Assembly (NCBI RefSeq): GCF_002368395.1
Contig: NZ_AP018254.1
Coordinates: 1,426,001-1,490,000 of the forward strand
Direction: 5' to 3'
DNA length: 64,000 nucleotides
Origin: Calothrix sp. NIES-3974
GTDB taxonomy: Bacteria > Cyanobacteriota > Cyanobacteriia > Cyanobacteriales > Nostocaceae
The number at the start of each line of letters is the position of its first letter. The first letter of the stretch is position 1. The position numbers and the translations under genes were made by a program. The notes below the pieces were generated by a model. It had not been told where the DNA came from, did no database searches, and worked only from the letters and a program-made list of their open reading frames with translations. Shown piece by piece: positions 1 through 10,253 of this stretch.

Positions 1-324
1 GGAGTGGTGGATCGGTTTGGTACATGGTTTCGTCTGTAATCTAAAAAAGGGAGTTGGAGGGGATATTATTGCTAGTACAAGGATACGGTATATAAAACAG
101 AACTTATACAACACTCGATATGAAAATATCTGCTCGCAAATAGGACTTATACTGATTCAAAAAACTGGTTCGATAAGAGACGTAGCAACGCTACATCTTT
201 ACAGACAAAATTTGTGTGCGGTAGGGAACCCGAAAACAAAATCCAAAATCCATAGACGCGTTGGCGAAAGCCATGCCTTTAGGCTAGCGTCTTCTCGAAG
301 AGTAATCCAAAATCTAAAATCGCC
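1..324. other. Intergenic start of window with dispersed repeats
   Basis: No convincing gene. A frame open across this stretch has no family features and runs through repeat DNA. Two repeat pieces are visible: an imperfect palindrome at about 174-204 (GAGACGTAGC..GCTAC), part of the GTAGAGACG family found elsewhere in the window, and an imperfect repeat at about 253-303 (AGACGCGTTGGCGAAAGCC...) of a kind common between Nostocales genes. The bases just before the ABC gene are an AATCCAAAATC-type low-complexity repeat, so no ribosome binding site stands out. Confidence 0.5.
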
Positions 325-1983
325 ATGAGTGAAACTTTATTTAGTGTCGAAAACCTGAAAGTAGCCTATCCTCAGCGTCAAGGGGAAGAAATCAACTGGG
401 CAATTGATGGTGTATCCTTTAGTTTACAACCAGGTGAGCGGATGGGTTTAGTCGGGGAGTCGGGTTGTGGAAAATCGACCCTGGGACGAGCAGTGATGCG
501 GTTGTTACCTCAAGGTAGTCAAGTTACGGGTAAAGTAGTTTTCCAGGGTAAATCCGTATTGGATATGACACCAGAGGAGGTGCGGAAATTTCGGGGGGAG
601 GTAGTTGCTTTGGTGTTCCAAGACCCGATGACGAGACTTGATCCGTTGATGACGATTGGAGACCATTGTTTAGAAACTTTAAAAGCTCATGCACCAGAAT
701 TAACTACCAAAGAAGCAAAAGAAAGAGCGATCGCAACCTTAGGGAAGGTGAAAATTCCCGCAAGTCGTTGGTATCAGTATCCCCATGAGTTTAGTGGAGG
801 AATGCGACAACGGGTCGCGATCGCCTTGGCATTGTTGTTGCAACCGAAGTTAATTGTTGCGGATGAACCGACTACAAGTTTGGATGTGACAATTTCGGCG
901 GAAATTCTACAGGAATTAACTAGGTTATGTAGTGAAGAAAACATGGCCCTATTGTTAATATCCCATGATTTGGCGATGGTAGCTGAGTATTGCGATCGCA
1001 TTGGGGTGATGTATTTTGGCAAAATGGTGGAGACCGGACCCACAGAAAAGGTGTTCCGTCGTCCGGAGCATCCCTATACCCAGTCTTTATTGAATGCTGC
1101 TTTACATATCCAAAGTATTGATGAGGTAAGTGCAGATCATATTAGTACCCATCAACCTCCTGCGACTTTACCATCTCCCCTGTTGCGTGTGCGGGAGTTA
1201 AAGAAACATTACATAATTGAACCGAATTTAATTGAGCGTTTATTTCAAAAGCAGGGACAAACCATTAAAGCTGTAGATGGGATTAATTTGGAGTTGTATC
1301 GGGGAGAAATTCTCGGATTGGTGGGAGAGTCGGGATGTGGAAAAAGTACCCTTTCCCGGACAATTTTGCAGTTAATTACTCCCACATCCGGTAGCGTTGA
1401 ATTTGCGGGAACCGAATTAACCAAATTATCTCGCAAAGAAATGCGTAGTCAACGCCGACATATGCAAATGATATTCCAAGACCCCCATGCTTGTCTCAAT
1501 CCCGCGATGACCGTGGGAGAAAATATCGCTGACCCCCTATTAATTCATGGTTTAGCTAATCCTGAACAAGCGAAAACCCAAGTATTAGCCATGTTAGAAC
1601 GGGTAGGATTAACACCCAGTGAAACCTACTATCAACGTCATCCCTCCGATTTATCCGGAGGACAACAACAACGGGTAGCGATCGCTCGTGCATTAATTAC
1701 CCGTCCCCAATTGGTGATTTGTGACGAACCGGTGAGTATGTTGGATGCAAGTGTCCAATCCCAAGTATTAGATTTAATGTTGGAATTAAAACAGGAATTT
1801 GATTTAACTTATCTGTTTATTACCCATGATTTGTGGTTAGCGAGATTTTTGTGCGATCGCATTGCGGTGATGAATGGGGGTCAAATTGTGGAAATCGGTG
1901 ATACAAAGGAAATTTTCCAAAATCCCCAGCACGAATATACACAAAAATTATTAGCAGCAGCTCCATTGTTGGCAAGAACTTAG
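325..1983 (+). CDS. Peptide/nickel-type ABC transporter, double ATP-binding protein
   Basis: This 552-residue protein carries two complete ABC ATPase domains in one chain, like the DppD-DppF/YejF class that powers oligopeptide or dipeptide import at the inner membrane. Domain 1 has Walker [10 protein letters not shown] at about 44-52, signature FSGGMRQRV near 156 and Walker B LIVADEP near 176. Domain 2 repeats these: Walker A near 334, LSGGQQQRV near 443 and LVICDEP near 464. Each half ends with the oligopeptide-ABC C-terminal pattern (HPYTQSLL and HEYTQKLL). Both sites look intact. No permease or binding-protein gene lies beside it, so the substrate is unknown; partners may lie upstream of the window or elsewhere. 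Confidence 0.93.
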   Translation: MSETLFSVENLKVAYPQRQGEEINWAIDGVSFSLQPGERMGLVGESGCGKSTLGRAVMRLLPQGSQVTGKVVFQGKSVLDMTPEEVRKFRGEVVALVFQDPMTRLDPLMTIGDHCLETLKAHAPELTTKEAKERAIATLGKVKIPASRWYQYPHEFSGGMRQRVAIALALLLQPKLIVADEPTTSLDVTISAEILQELTRLCSEENMALLLISHDLAMVAEYCDRIGVMYFGKMVETGPTEKVFRRPEHPYTQSLLNAALHIQSIDEVSADHISTHQPPATLPSPLLRVRELKKHYIIEPNLIERLFQKQGQTIKAVDGINLELYRGEILGLVGESGCGKSTLSRTILQLITPTSGSVEFAGTELTKLSRKEMRSQRRHMQMIFQDPHACLNPAMTVGENIADPLLIHGLANPEQAKTQVLAMLERVGLTPSETYYQRHPSDLSGGQQQRVAIARALITRPQLVICDEPVSMLDASVQSQVLDLMLELKQEFDLTYLFITHDLWLARFLCDRIAVMNGGQIVEIGDTKEIFQNPQHEYTQKLLAAAPLLART

Positions 1984-2522
1984 TGGTCTATCCCATCGGT
2001 TCTCAGGGATTCGTAGTAGTGGCTTTAGACTTGAAAAATCGTTAACATAAGGCGCTATACCCCCAGGGTTATTGTAGAATAGCGCTACTACGTACTTTTC
2101 TTCATTGTTCAAATTTAACGTGAATACTCCTAGGTCGTAGGGAGCTATGACGGATTGTAAACGCGACAATCTCTGTGAATCAATGATTTTGAAAGTAAAG
2201 GTTTAAAGTAACCCCATCCATTAGTTGAGAACAAATTCAATAATATAGTTTACGCTAATTGTCGCTACATATCAGGAGCTATAATCGTTGATTATCCAAG
2301 TTGCCTTGATTTCAAAGTAAAAGAGAGTCGATATAAATGACTGATTTCAGGTTTAATGATTTTATTCTCAACATCATACTCGGAGGTTTTTAAAAACTTC
2401 TATTTCCTACGAATAAGACTGGACAAAAGTTTCAGACTTTATAACTCACCGTAGCGAGCTACGACCTAGGAGTACTCACGTAAAATTAATACGATTTTTC
2501 ACAACAAAAAACAATCCAAAAT
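1984..2522. other. Intergenic repeat cluster
   Basis: No gene seen. The stretch holds a segment near 2010-2095 resembling, in inverse orientation, one at 43,340-43,410 (GTAGTAGTGGCTT..., GCGCTAT hairpin arms), then an inverted-repeat pair at 2118-2153 and 2449-2481, and ends in AATCCAAAATCT-type repeats. Confidence 0.5.
2118..2481. repeat. Possible MITE-like unit bounded by inverted repeats
   Basis: The left arm (2118-2153) reads ACGTGAATACTCCTAGGTCG and continues AGGGAGC. The right arm (2449-2481), on the other strand, reads ACGTGAGTACTCCTAGGTCG and continues TAGCTCGC. About 295 bp of AT-rich DNA without a frame lies between. A third copy of the arm is at 24,545-24,580. The arrangement suggests a small non-autonomous element or two separate repeat copies; no target duplication was identified. 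Confidence 0.4.
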
Positions 2523-3014
2523 CTAAAATCCAAAATCTAAAGATTTCACATAAATGCGATCGCATCTTTTGGTTTCGACTCCGGTTGCGGGTACATATCC
2601 GTATTTTTCGTATAGTTGTACAGCTTCCTTTAATACACTAGCTGTTTCTACCCAACATTCCCGAAAATCCCGTGATGCTGCGGTTTTCTCTAAAGCTGTT
2701 AACAAAAATTTCCCTAAACCACATCCTCGAACTTCCGGTGACAGGTACATTTTCCGAATTTCTACTGCTTGATGACCCCGTTGAATCGGATAGTAAGCAC
2801 CAGTCCCAACAATTTGCTGGTTTTGCTCAACCACCCAAAATTCCCCTTTCCGGTGCAAATAATATTCCTCCACCCATAAAACATCACGGTCTGCACCTTC
2901 TGGTTCCCAACCTAAACCGTATTCTGCTAACACTTGACTAATCAACTTCGCAACTATTTCCCGGTCAGGTGGTTCCCAATTGCGAATTAAAAAATTTTGC
3001 CAATTCAAATGCAT
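2523..3014 (-). CDS. GNAT family N-acetyltransferase
   Basis: A 163-residue GNAT-fold acetyltransferase, transferring an acetyl group from acetyl-CoA to an unknown amine. The core has a strand 4-like segment (AVEIRKMYLSPEVRG) followed by the acetyl-CoA loop RGCGLGKFLLTALE, which fits the R/Q-x-x-G-x-G/A pattern, and a terminal LYEKYGYVPATG segment typical of the family. The frame can also open at a GTG at 3059, adding 15 residues, but the ATG used here sits just before the conserved domain. No ribosome binding site decides between them. Single gene; substrate cannot be told. Confidence 0.8.
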   Translation of the reverse strand: MHLNWQNFLIRNWEPPDREIVAKLISQVLAEYGLGWEPEGADRDVLWVEEYYLHRKGEFWVVEQNQQIVGTGAYYPIQRGHQAVEIRKMYLSPEVRGCGLGKFLLTALEKTAASRDFRECWVETASVLKEAVQLYEKYGYVPATGVETKRCDRIYVKSLDFGF

Positions 3015-3129
3015 AGGTTTTGAAGTAACTAAGTCGGCGAAAATAAACCCTAAATGCACAGCATCTACTTTTGAGAGTACTATGTAAAAGTTTAGTTAAA
3101 TTCACCTCAAAGGTTTATCCCTGCTCCCT

Positions 3130-3158
3130 GTACAGACGACCCGACGGGTCGTCTGTAC
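3130..3158. repeat. Palindromic repeat, GTACAGACGACCC type
   Basis: A 29-bp near-perfect palindrome with arms GTACAGACGACCC and GGGTCGTCTGTAC around GAC, between the GNAT and histidine kinase genes. The same arms recur around the window and were tandemly amplified after the glutathione reductase gene. Confidence 0.85.
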
Positions 3159-3193
3159 TGACTCCCTGTCTACAACGATAATTTTCCCCACCC

Positions 3194-4876
3194 CTAAATA
3201 CTACAACCCAGAGGAAAACTGACCGTAAAACAGGTAATATTCGATCCACTTACAACTTCGGTGTCACCTCCCATATATTTGGTGAGTTTTTTCACTAAAG
3301 CCAATCCTAATCCGGTTCCTCCTTGTTTCCAGGGGTCGTTACTGGGGATACGGTAAAATTTATCGAAAATTCGGGGAATCTCACTACTGGGTATTTCGGT
3401 TCCCGTATTCGTAACAGCAAATTTCACCGTTTGCTCTACACTTTCCACTTTGACTTCAATTTCTGCGTGGGTAGGACTAAATTTACATGCATTGGTCAGC
3501 AATTCAATCAGAATCCTTTCCAAACTAAAGGGGTCACAGGTGAATAGGGGTAAATTTTCGGGAATACGTAAATGAATGGGTTGGGTAAAGCGATGGTGAC
3601 GGGTTTGGAAGACGTGAACAACCCTATTTAACCAGCTAGGAATATTAATGGTTTCTAAAATCAGTGATTTCGTGTTGCTGTCGAGCTTTTGTAAATCCAG
3701 GAAATTATTAATTAAATTGATTTCGCGATCGCATTCATTATTTAAAATATGTAAATAACGCTTGGTTTTGGCGACATCCCTGTCATTAATTCCTCCATGA
3801 ACTGGGTTCGATTCCACTTTTAAAGAAATCCCCAGCATCTGAATCGCCATTTTCATATTCGTTAAGGGAGTGCGCAATTCGTGGGAAACCGTACTCAAAA
3901 ACTCATCCTTGAGTCGATCCAATCTTTCCATTTCCTCAATTTGCGCTTTGACTGCACTTTGACTTTGGGTCAGAGCAATTTCGGCTAATTTGCGATCGCT
4001 AATATCAATCCCACAACCAATATAACCACTAAATAACCCAGCCGGACTAAATCTCGGTACACCAGTATCCAAAATCCAACGATATTCTCCATCATGACGT
4101 AATAATCTATACTCAATGGCGAACTGTTGGCGAGCGCTAAAGGCTGCATGATAGCTTTGTAAACAATGCAGTCTTTCTTCAGGATGCACTAAATTTAACC
4201 AACCATAACCTGTAGCTTCTTCACAATCTACCCCCGTAAATTCTAGCCAGTATTGGTTAAAAAAGTTAAAAAAACCATCCGCACCCGCAGTCCACAGCAT
4301 CACCGGAGCAATCTCGGCAATGGTATGAAATCTTTGTTCACTTTCCCTTAGCACATCTTCTGAGCGTTTCTGTTCCGTAATATCTTCGCATACCATCAGG
4401 ATAATCGGTTCCGATTCCGGCATAGTTAATTTACGCACCGTCATCCGTACCCAAGCAATATCAGGATTTGGACAATCGAGTTGAAATTCACCTTCAGCCG
4501 TTTCCAAGGGGGAAAATTCCGATATTTTTGTCAACATATCGGTAATTCGGGAAAATTCCCAAGATGCAAAAATGCGTTGAATATCTTTTTGTAATAATTG
4601 TTCAAGGCTAAAACCCAACACCTGCGCACCAAACCGATTCACAGTCAAGATTTTACCTCGCAAATCAAGGGTGATATAAACGGTGGGAATATGTTCGTAC
4701 AGTTGTTTGTATAGTGATCCGTCCGGTGGATATATGGGTAATGTTTCTAGGGTGCGCCGTTCTAATTCCAACTCAGGCTCCCGTAACAGCTCCAAATGGG
4801 GCGAACTGTTAGCAGTGATATCATTATATTTTGTTTGGCAAGCGTGCTGCCGATTCGATGATTGATTACGGCTCAT
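3194..4876 (-). CDS. PAS-domain sensor histidine kinase
   Basis: A 560-residue soluble hybrid-free sensor kinase with no membrane segment. Order: a polar N-terminus, a first PAS domain (about 60-170), a second PAS with PAC motif (about 180-300; the PAC part contains YRLLRHDGEYRWILDTG), a HisKA dimerization domain with phospho-accepting His near 331 (STVSHELRTPLTN), and an HATPase domain with N box LLTNACKFSP near 460 and G box GGTGLGLALV near 526. It should autophosphorylate and pass phosphate to a response regulator. None is adjacent, as for many cyanobacterial orphan kinases. No haem- or flavin-binding residues in the PAS domains could be assigned. Confidence 0.93.
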   Translation of the reverse strand: MSRNQSSNRQHACQTKYNDITANSSPHLELLREPELELERRTLETLPIYPPDGSLYKQLYEHIPTVYITLDLRGKILTVNRFGAQVLGFSLEQLLQKDIQRIFASWEFSRITDMLTKISEFSPLETAEGEFQLDCPNPDIAWVRMTVRKLTMPESEPIILMVCEDITEQKRSEDVLRESEQRFHTIAEIAPVMLWTAGADGFFNFFNQYWLEFTGVDCEEATGYGWLNLVHPEERLHCLQSYHAAFSARQQFAIEYRLLRHDGEYRWILDTGVPRFSPAGLFSGYIGCGIDISDRKLAEIALTQSQSAVKAQIEEMERLDRLKDEFLSTVSHELRTPLTNMKMAIQMLGISLKVESNPVHGGINDRDVAKTKRYLHILNNECDREINLINNFLDLQKLDSNTKSLILETINIPSWLNRVVHVFQTRHHRFTQPIHLRIPENLPLFTCDPFSLERILIELLTNACKFSPTHAEIEVKVESVEQTVKFAVTNTGTEIPSSEIPRIFDKFYRIPSNDPWKQGGTGLGLALVKKLTKYMGGDTEVVSGSNITCFTVSFPLGCSI

Positions 4877-5191
4877 AGTAGGATTTTTTTACTTGCACCC
4901 TTTGATTGCGGTTGTGAAAGTGATTTAGAAAAAGATTGAGAAAGGAAAATTATACTTGCTTAGAACAAATTTTGCTTCGACCTACGTGACAGTTATTTAA
5001 GTGACAGTCATGGAAAATCATGAACAACCCCGCCGATAATATTTTCATCAGCTTGGCATCACACTAATAGAGCAGAGTGATTTTCAGCTTTGAATTAATT
5101 CAACACCTAACAAAATAATTTCTTCTGTATCTTGTCTCCTATACCCTACCTCCTATTTCTAGTTTACGAATATTTACCCAGGTTTAGCAGT
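4877..5191. other. Intergenic, no gene seen
   Basis: About 315 bp upstream of the kinase and downstream of the pseudouridine synthase gene. It contains a short repeat (GTGACAGTTATTTAAGTGACAG, imperfect) near 4987-5008 and a pyrimidine-rich CTCCTATACCCTACCTCC stretch near 5135-5155. No RNA gene or terminator was recognised. Confidence 0.4.
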
Positions 5192-5860
5192 CTATTTTGC
5201 TACGATTCGTGAAAATTTGGATTTACCAGTTGCTTGACGATTGGATTGGTTTTTGAGTGATGATGTAGGAAAATCAAACACAGAACCAGTAACAGCCTTG
5301 ACCTCCGTTGGAGTCAAATCTCGCCATTGTCCAGGTTGTAATCCTGTTAAACCCAGAACATCGATTCGGACACGCACTAAACGTAAAGTGGGAAAACCAA
5401 CTTTCGCAGTCATTCGTCGAACTTGACGATTTTTCCCTTCAGTCATGGTAATTTCTAGCCAAGCAGTGGGAACAGTTTTGCGATCGCGGATTGGGGGAAT
5501 GCGTGGAGGTAGGTCGGGAACATCACTTAGTAATTGAACTTGAGCAGGTTTAGTGCGATAATCTTGAATCTCCACCCCATCGCGTAACTGCTGTAAAGCA
5601 CTTTCGCTGGGTAAACGTTCCACTTGCACCCAATAGGTTCGTTGATGGGCAAACTGGGGATGACAGAGACGATGTTGCAGTTGACCATGATTTGTCAACA
5701 ATACCAACCCCTCACTATCCCAATCCAACCTTCCCACCGGATAAACATTGGGAACATCAATAAAATCCTTCAAGGTGAGACGTTCCGGTGTGTCTTGACT
5801 AAACTGACACAACACACCGTAGGGTTTATAGAAAGCAATATAGCGGTATTGAGCCGACAT
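5192..5860 (-). CDS. rRNA pseudouridine synthase, RsuA/RluE family
   Basis: Converts a specific uridine in ribosomal RNA to pseudouridine. The protein begins with the family's [15 protein letters not shown] segment and carries the catalytic motif [15 protein letters not shown], whose first Asp is the expected nucleophile, followed by [23 protein letters not shown]. It has no N-terminal S4 domain, and its length of 222 residues matches RluE, which acts on 23S rRNA. The frame extends to an ATG at 5938, but the extra 26 residues are not family-like; the ATG at 5860 is preceded by CAGGGA and starts right before the fold. Exact target is inferred. Confidence 0.9.
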   Translation of the reverse strand: MSAQYRYIAFYKPYGVLCQFSQDTPERLTLKDFIDVPNVYPVGRLDWDSEGLVLLTNHGQLQHRLCHPQFAHQRTYWVQVERLPSESALQQLRDGVEIQDYRTKPAQVQLLSDVPDLPPRIPPIRDRKTVPTAWLEITMTEGKNRQVRRMTAKVGFPTLRLVRVRIDVLGLTGLQPGQWRDLTPTEVKAVTGSVFDFPTSSLKNQSNRQATGKSKFSRIVAK

Positions 5861-6027
5861 AATCTGAATCCCTGGGTGGATTTGAATTTCAAGGATGTAG
5901 GAACCTGCACTCAAGACAATTGTCACTACCGACCCCATTAGAATACCAGCATATCCAGTGATAGGGGGGAGTGGTGGCAGACCCTTTTTTCGATTTTGAT
6001 TTGGTGTTGGTAATAGTTGAGTAAATA

Positions 6028-6085
6028 ATTCGTAATTCGTAATTACGAATTACGTACGCGAAGCGTTGCCGTAGGCTATTACAAA
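6028..6085. repeat. AATTCGTAATTACGAATT palindromic repeat
   Basis: A short AATTCGTAATTACGAATTACG palindrome followed by CGTTGCCGTAGGCTATTAC. An inverse-oriented relative lies at about 21,839-21,898 (GTAATAGCCTACGGCAAG...ACGTAATTCG). Dispersed intergenic repeat with no coding potential. Confidence 0.6.
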
Positions 6086-8596
6086 TTACATCCCCTGTGA
6101 TCCCACCATAATTCCCCTTCCCCTTAAAGCCACATATAGCCGATTGGGGATGCGTAAATCTGCTTCCATATGGGTAATCCCTGGAAATTGGAGAATCTGC
6201 GGGTTGCTGATTGGTTTCCAGGTTTTACCCATGTCTTCCGATTTATACATGGTATCACGAGTTGCTCCCTTCACTCGACCAAATATGTAAATATACGGTG
6301 TATTTGCTGATTTTCCCTTGCCAAAGGTAATAAACTCACAACTGTGAATATTTGGCACTTTGGTAAAACTTTTACCACCATCCTGGGAACGGTACAGGGG
6401 ATAACCCTTGACATCTTCCGGGTTGCGAGCAAAACTCAACCACACGTCCCCTTGACGGGTGGGGTTGGGTACTATTGTCGGTCGTGTCACCCACATGGGA
6501 AATTGTCCGTTTGCTCCTTTGCTCCAGGTTGCTCCTCCGTCACGACTGAAGTAAAATGTGTTTTGGGCGTAATAATAAAAAGTTTGTCCTTTAGGGTCTT
6601 GGCGGTCGGCAGCAAGTACATGGGAACTCAACCAAGGACTAATGCTGTTTGACCAAGATTTTGGTAAGGCATCATAGTAAATATGGTCGTTGTTACGCTC
6701 GTCAAAGGGGTCCGGTCGGGGACTGGGATTTAAATTACGGGCTAAATGCCAAGTTTTACCTCCGTCACGGGTATAATGGGGCCAGGTTCCCCAGGTTGCT
6801 GCCCAAACTAGATTTTGCGGATTGGTTGGTGATATGGCTATCTGTCCCGCGATCGCTTTCACTTCTTCCTGTTTGGATTTATCCTGTTTCCACAGCATTT
6901 GGGTGGGTACTGATGGGAAACTCTGCCAGGTTTTACCGTTGTCACGACTCATACCATGTATTGACCAGTATCCCTGCCATTGATGGAAACCCACAAAAGC
7001 TAAATAATCGGGTTTACTAGCTGCATAATCCATACTGGTTGCTCCAGCAACGTGGGGAAAAGGTACTGGATATACTTGCCAATCTGGATTAGCCCATTTA
7101 AATGCGGGATTGATTACGATATTTTCTGGACTTATTTGCTGCTGGGGGACGCTATCACTACTTACGTGTCTAAACCCAATTCGATCCTGTACCGCACTCA
7201 ATAATTCTGCTCCTCCCTGATTTTTGGGTTTGGGGGGAACCCGAACCATATTCACATCCAGTTCTTCCAAGTTGGTCATTACCCATGTATACTTAGCTGG
7301 ATTTGCCGTTATATCTGTAGTGCGAGCAACTCCCCAACCATTTGTCCACCATACCTGTTTCCGGTTAGCCGGATCAATCATAATTGCTGCTAATCTGGTA
7401 CTCGCATCCTGGTCATAATATCCCGGTGTGGATGGCTCACCAACCCTAGCAGCCATATCCATTGTTTGCTTATCCCAGCTTTTCCCCCCATTCCGGGAAC
7501 GATAAACAATGCGATCGCTTACGAGCATCACGGTATCACTGCTATCATTAGCAACCGTAATTCCCCCATAGGGTTTATTTTCTCCCTCCGGTGTAATGTC
7601 CTGCCATGATTGATTTCGATACCTTTTTACGCCTCCCCTTGCCTTTTCATCATCCCTACCACGAGTGGCAAAGGAAACATATAAACTCCCATCTTCAGCG
7701 ACAACACCCCGCACCGGGTTATCCCCACCCCCCAGGTTGCGCCAAGATTTGCCTCCATTCCGACTTTGCCAAACCCCACTACCATGTACACCAACATACA
7801 TAATTGGGGTTGGTTGACCACGCTTTCCCGTTCGTCGGTCAAAAGCCACAAAGGTAAATCCCGGCAAATCCAAATTATCTTTACCCGCTTTGGTTTTATA
7901 CCCCGGTAAACTTTGGGGACTGGGTAAACCTCCCCCTACCCGTTGCCAACTTCCCTGGGGATTACGTCGCCATAAACCGTGACGACGGGAAGCAAAATAC
8001 AGCAAACTGGATAAATTTGGATCAACAGCTAATCTTTCTCCCGTATCTCCCCGATAATCTTGATTGGGTCCGACAAATACTTGGTGTGGAGCTAATCCAG
8101 TCGGTTGCCAATTTTGCCCTCGGTCGTTAGAGACAAAGACCTCCCCACTATACCCATACTTTAGTTTATCACCTTCACGCTGAGTTTGAGAACGATAATT
8201 CACCACAGCATAAACCCGTTGGGGAAAATTCCCATCCACCGCCAAACTTTCCACACCAATACCACCTCCAGCAAAATTGGTGTCGAACATATCCATTAAG
8301 GGTATCCAGTGGTGATGTTGACGGTCAAATCGGTATGCACCACCAATATCGGTACGGATGTAGATATCATGGGGGGGTTGGGGGTTAATTACCAAACCCG
8401 TCACCGAACCCATTCCTTGGATATTCACATTTCGCCACACAAAGGAATTGGGATGTTGAGAAACCGGAAGTTGAGGTTTTACAGTGGGTTGAGAGGAAAT
8501 TTCCCTGGATGGGAAGGAAATAATTGGCTGTTGTTGACAGGCGTATGCGGTTAGAAAAACCAAAGCCCCAGGAAGAAATCGACGCACACAAATCAC
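6086..8596 (-). CDS. GH74-like (xyloglucanase-type) beta-propeller lipoprotein
   Basis: An 836-residue exported protein. The N-terminus from a GTG start (MICVRRFLPGALVFLTAYAC) is a short signal sequence with a possible lipobox ending at Cys20. The mature part resembles glycoside hydrolase family 74, two seven-bladed propellers: VTGLVINPQPPHDIYIRTD opens it, with Asp83 in RTDIGGAYR, the segment that holds a catalytic Asp in GH74 xyloglucanases. BNR/Asp-box turns recur through the chain (SNDRGQNWQ, SRNGGKSWR, SRDGGATWS, SQDGGKSF, SEDMGKTWK). The second catalytic Asp could not be assigned with certainty. Substrate may be a beta-1,4-glucan or a self-made extracellular polysaccharide; a non-catalytic sortilin-like propeller remains possible. 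Confidence 0.78.
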   Translation of the reverse strand: MICVRRFLPGALVFLTAYACQQQPIISFPSREISSQPTVKPQLPVSQHPNSFVWRNVNIQGMGSVTGLVINPQPPHDIYIRTDIGGAYRFDRQHHHWIPLMDMFDTNFAGGGIGVESLAVDGNFPQRVYAVVNYRSQTQREGDKLKYGYSGEVFVSNDRGQNWQPTGLAPHQVFVGPNQDYRGDTGERLAVDPNLSSLLYFASRRHGLWRRNPQGSWQRVGGGLPSPQSLPGYKTKAGKDNLDLPGFTFVAFDRRTGKRGQPTPIMYVGVHGSGVWQSRNGGKSWRNLGGGDNPVRGVVAEDGSLYVSFATRGRDDEKARGGVKRYRNQSWQDITPEGENKPYGGITVANDSSDTVMLVSDRIVYRSRNGGKSWDKQTMDMAARVGEPSTPGYYDQDASTRLAAIMIDPANRKQVWWTNGWGVARTTDITANPAKYTWVMTNLEELDVNMVRVPPKPKNQGGAELLSAVQDRIGFRHVSSDSVPQQQISPENIVINPAFKWANPDWQVYPVPFPHVAGATSMDYAASKPDYLAFVGFHQWQGYWSIHGMSRDNGKTWQSFPSVPTQMLWKQDKSKQEEVKAIAGQIAISPTNPQNLVWAATWGTWPHYTRDGGKTWHLARNLNPSPRPDPFDERNNDHIYYDALPKSWSNSISPWLSSHVLAADRQDPKGQTFYYYAQNTFYFSRDGGATWSKGANGQFPMWVTRPTIVPNPTRQGDVWLSFARNPEDVKGYPLYRSQDGGKSFTKVPNIHSCEFITFGKGKSANTPYIYIFGRVKGATRDTMYKSEDMGKTWKPISNPQILQFPGITHMEADLRIPNRLYVALRGRGIMVGSQGM

Positions 8597-9426
8597 TGGT
8601 AATTTCTCAATATTTATACCGTTTTACCTTGGAGTTGATACCTGACGGGGAGTAGGGGTCGCAGGGAGCATCCCCAATATGTAATACCGTTTCACTTTGA
8701 AGTTGATACCTGACGGGAAGCTTTTGGGAGCAGGGTTTGAGTGAAATGGGATAAAAACATATTTTGTCATTGCAAGTGCAACACAGCGATCGCAAAATCC
8801 ATCACTCAGAATGAGTCCATCAATTGCTAAAGGTCATACTTCCAATACAATGATAAGATTATTCTATACATTGAGCAATAAAATTTGAGTAGCTAGTAGG
8901 TGGACAGTGATAGTAGAGATGCCGCAATGTAACGTTTCTTGAAGCATTAACCATCTCCACAAAAAGCTCACCTGTTGATGGTTACATCCCAATTTTGATT
9001 GAGTAACAGGAGAATAAAATATCCGAAGCGATCGCAGCGTTGCTTGTATCCCGAAGGGTAGTGGAGATCGATCAATCGCAGAATCTTTCAATCAAAACGA
9101 GTCCGAAGCGATCGCTTCATTGTCACCTCCTCCCTGCGGACAGAATTATTTTTTGCTCGAATAATCACAAGGGGGATGCTTTCTTGCCGAGAGGATATAA
9201 AGTTATACTATTTACCTTGGAGTCGATACATTCAGGGGAGCTTTCGGGAGCAAGGAGAGCAGGGTCAGAAAAGGTATCAAAATTTGAGTGAAATGGTATG
9301 AAATAGCCAAACTCTGTTTGAACTCAATCTCAATCAAAAATAGTAGGGATAGAATTGGATTTTTTGATCACACCTTTTTGTCGTAGGATAAAAAGTAAGA
9401 CATAAAAATTTAATGGCAAGATAGAA
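8597..9426. repeat. Intergenic region with three copies of an ACCTTGGAGTTGATAC repeat
   Basis: About 830 bp without a credible gene. A unit reading TTTACCTTGGAGTTGATACC then TGACGGGGAG occurs near 8622-8655, again near 8687-8720 (TTTCACTTTGAAGTTGATAC) and near 9209-9245 (TTTACCTTGGAGTCGATACA), each followed by a purine-rich GGGAGCA segment; two copies then read TTTGAGTGAAATGG. HIP1 octamers occur near 9030 and 9110. The last 100 bp should contain the promoter of the pentapeptide gene, but no clear -10/-35 pair was recognised. Confidence 0.5.
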
Positions 9427-10221
9427 ATGGACAAACAAGCTCTCACCCATGAAATTATCACTGCTATTAGAGATGGAAAATATCATCAGAAAATAGACTT
9501 ATACAAAGCGAATTTGGAAGGAGTCAACTTAGAAAATACCCAACTAAGTCACGGTAATTTCATTGGAGTGAACCTGCGCAATGCGAATTTACAAGGTGCA
9601 GACCTATCAGGAATTGATTTGCGAGGTGCTGATTTAAGGAATGCAAATTTAACTGGTGCAAACTTAAAAAATGCTTGTTTACATCGAACTATCCTGGAAA
9701 ATACTAACTTTACCAATGCCAACTTAGAGGGGGTAAAAATTCCCTTAGCACGCTACAATTGCGACACAATTTGGCCAGAAAACTTTAACTATCAAAAATC
9801 CGGTGCAGTTGGTCCCCGTGCAAGTTTAAGTGGTGCTTATTTATGCACAGCCAATTTGCGTTACGCCGACTTGCAAGGAGCTAATTTACGGGGTGCATAT
9901 TTAAGTGGTGCGGATTTAACGGGTGCTAATTTAAAAGACGCGGCTTTAAGTAGTGCAGATTTAAATCGGGCTTTTTTAACGGGTGCATATTTGCGGGGAG
10001 CGAGATTAACCGGGTGTATTTTAAAAATGGTTGATATGCGTGGTGCGGATTTAACTGATGCCGAGTTAGAGTACCTTGACAATATTGCAGGTGCTGATTT
10101 TTACAAAGTTCAGGGTTTAACTGCGGCAAATCGAGGGATGTTATTAGGTCGCTCCCCAGCAGAATTAGATGTGTGGAATTCCTTCACACGCAGAACGACT
10201 AGGGAGAGTTTGGAAAGTTAG
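9427..10221 (+). CDS. Pentapeptide repeat protein
   Basis: A 264-residue protein built largely of A(D/N)LxG-type five-residue repeats in two blocks, roughly residues 24-100 and 137-222 (ADLRNANLTGANLKNA; ANLRGAYLSGADLTGANL). These fold into a right-handed quadrilateral beta-helix. A non-repeat linker (about 100-136) separates the blocks, and the C-terminal 40 residues (LTAANRGMLLGRSPAELDVW) leave the pattern. No signal peptide or membrane helix is present, so it is probably cytosolic. Such proteins are abundant in cyanobacteria and mostly of unknown role. The adjacent gene is convergent. Confidence 0.9.
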   Translation: MDKQALTHEIITAIRDGKYHQKIDLYKANLEGVNLENTQLSHGNFIGVNLRNANLQGADLSGIDLRGADLRNANLTGANLKNACLHRTILENTNFTNANLEGVKIPLARYNCDTIWPENFNYQKSGAVGPRASLSGAYLCTANLRYADLQGANLRGAYLSGADLTGANLKDAALSSADLNRAFLTGAYLRGARLTGCILKMVDMRGADLTDAELEYLDNIAGADFYKVQGLTAANRGMLLGRSPAELDVWNSFTRRTTRESLES

Positions 10222-10253
10222 AGCTAAAATTTTAGTTTTAGATATAAAATGAG

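Noticed and set aside
17-328. 103-residue open frame at the window start
   Set aside because: It runs through two dispersed repeats and overlaps the ABC gene start, with no family feature or ribosome site.
9861-10129. Minus-strand frames opposite the pentapeptide gene
   Set aside because: They are antisense shadows created by the regular five-residue repeats.
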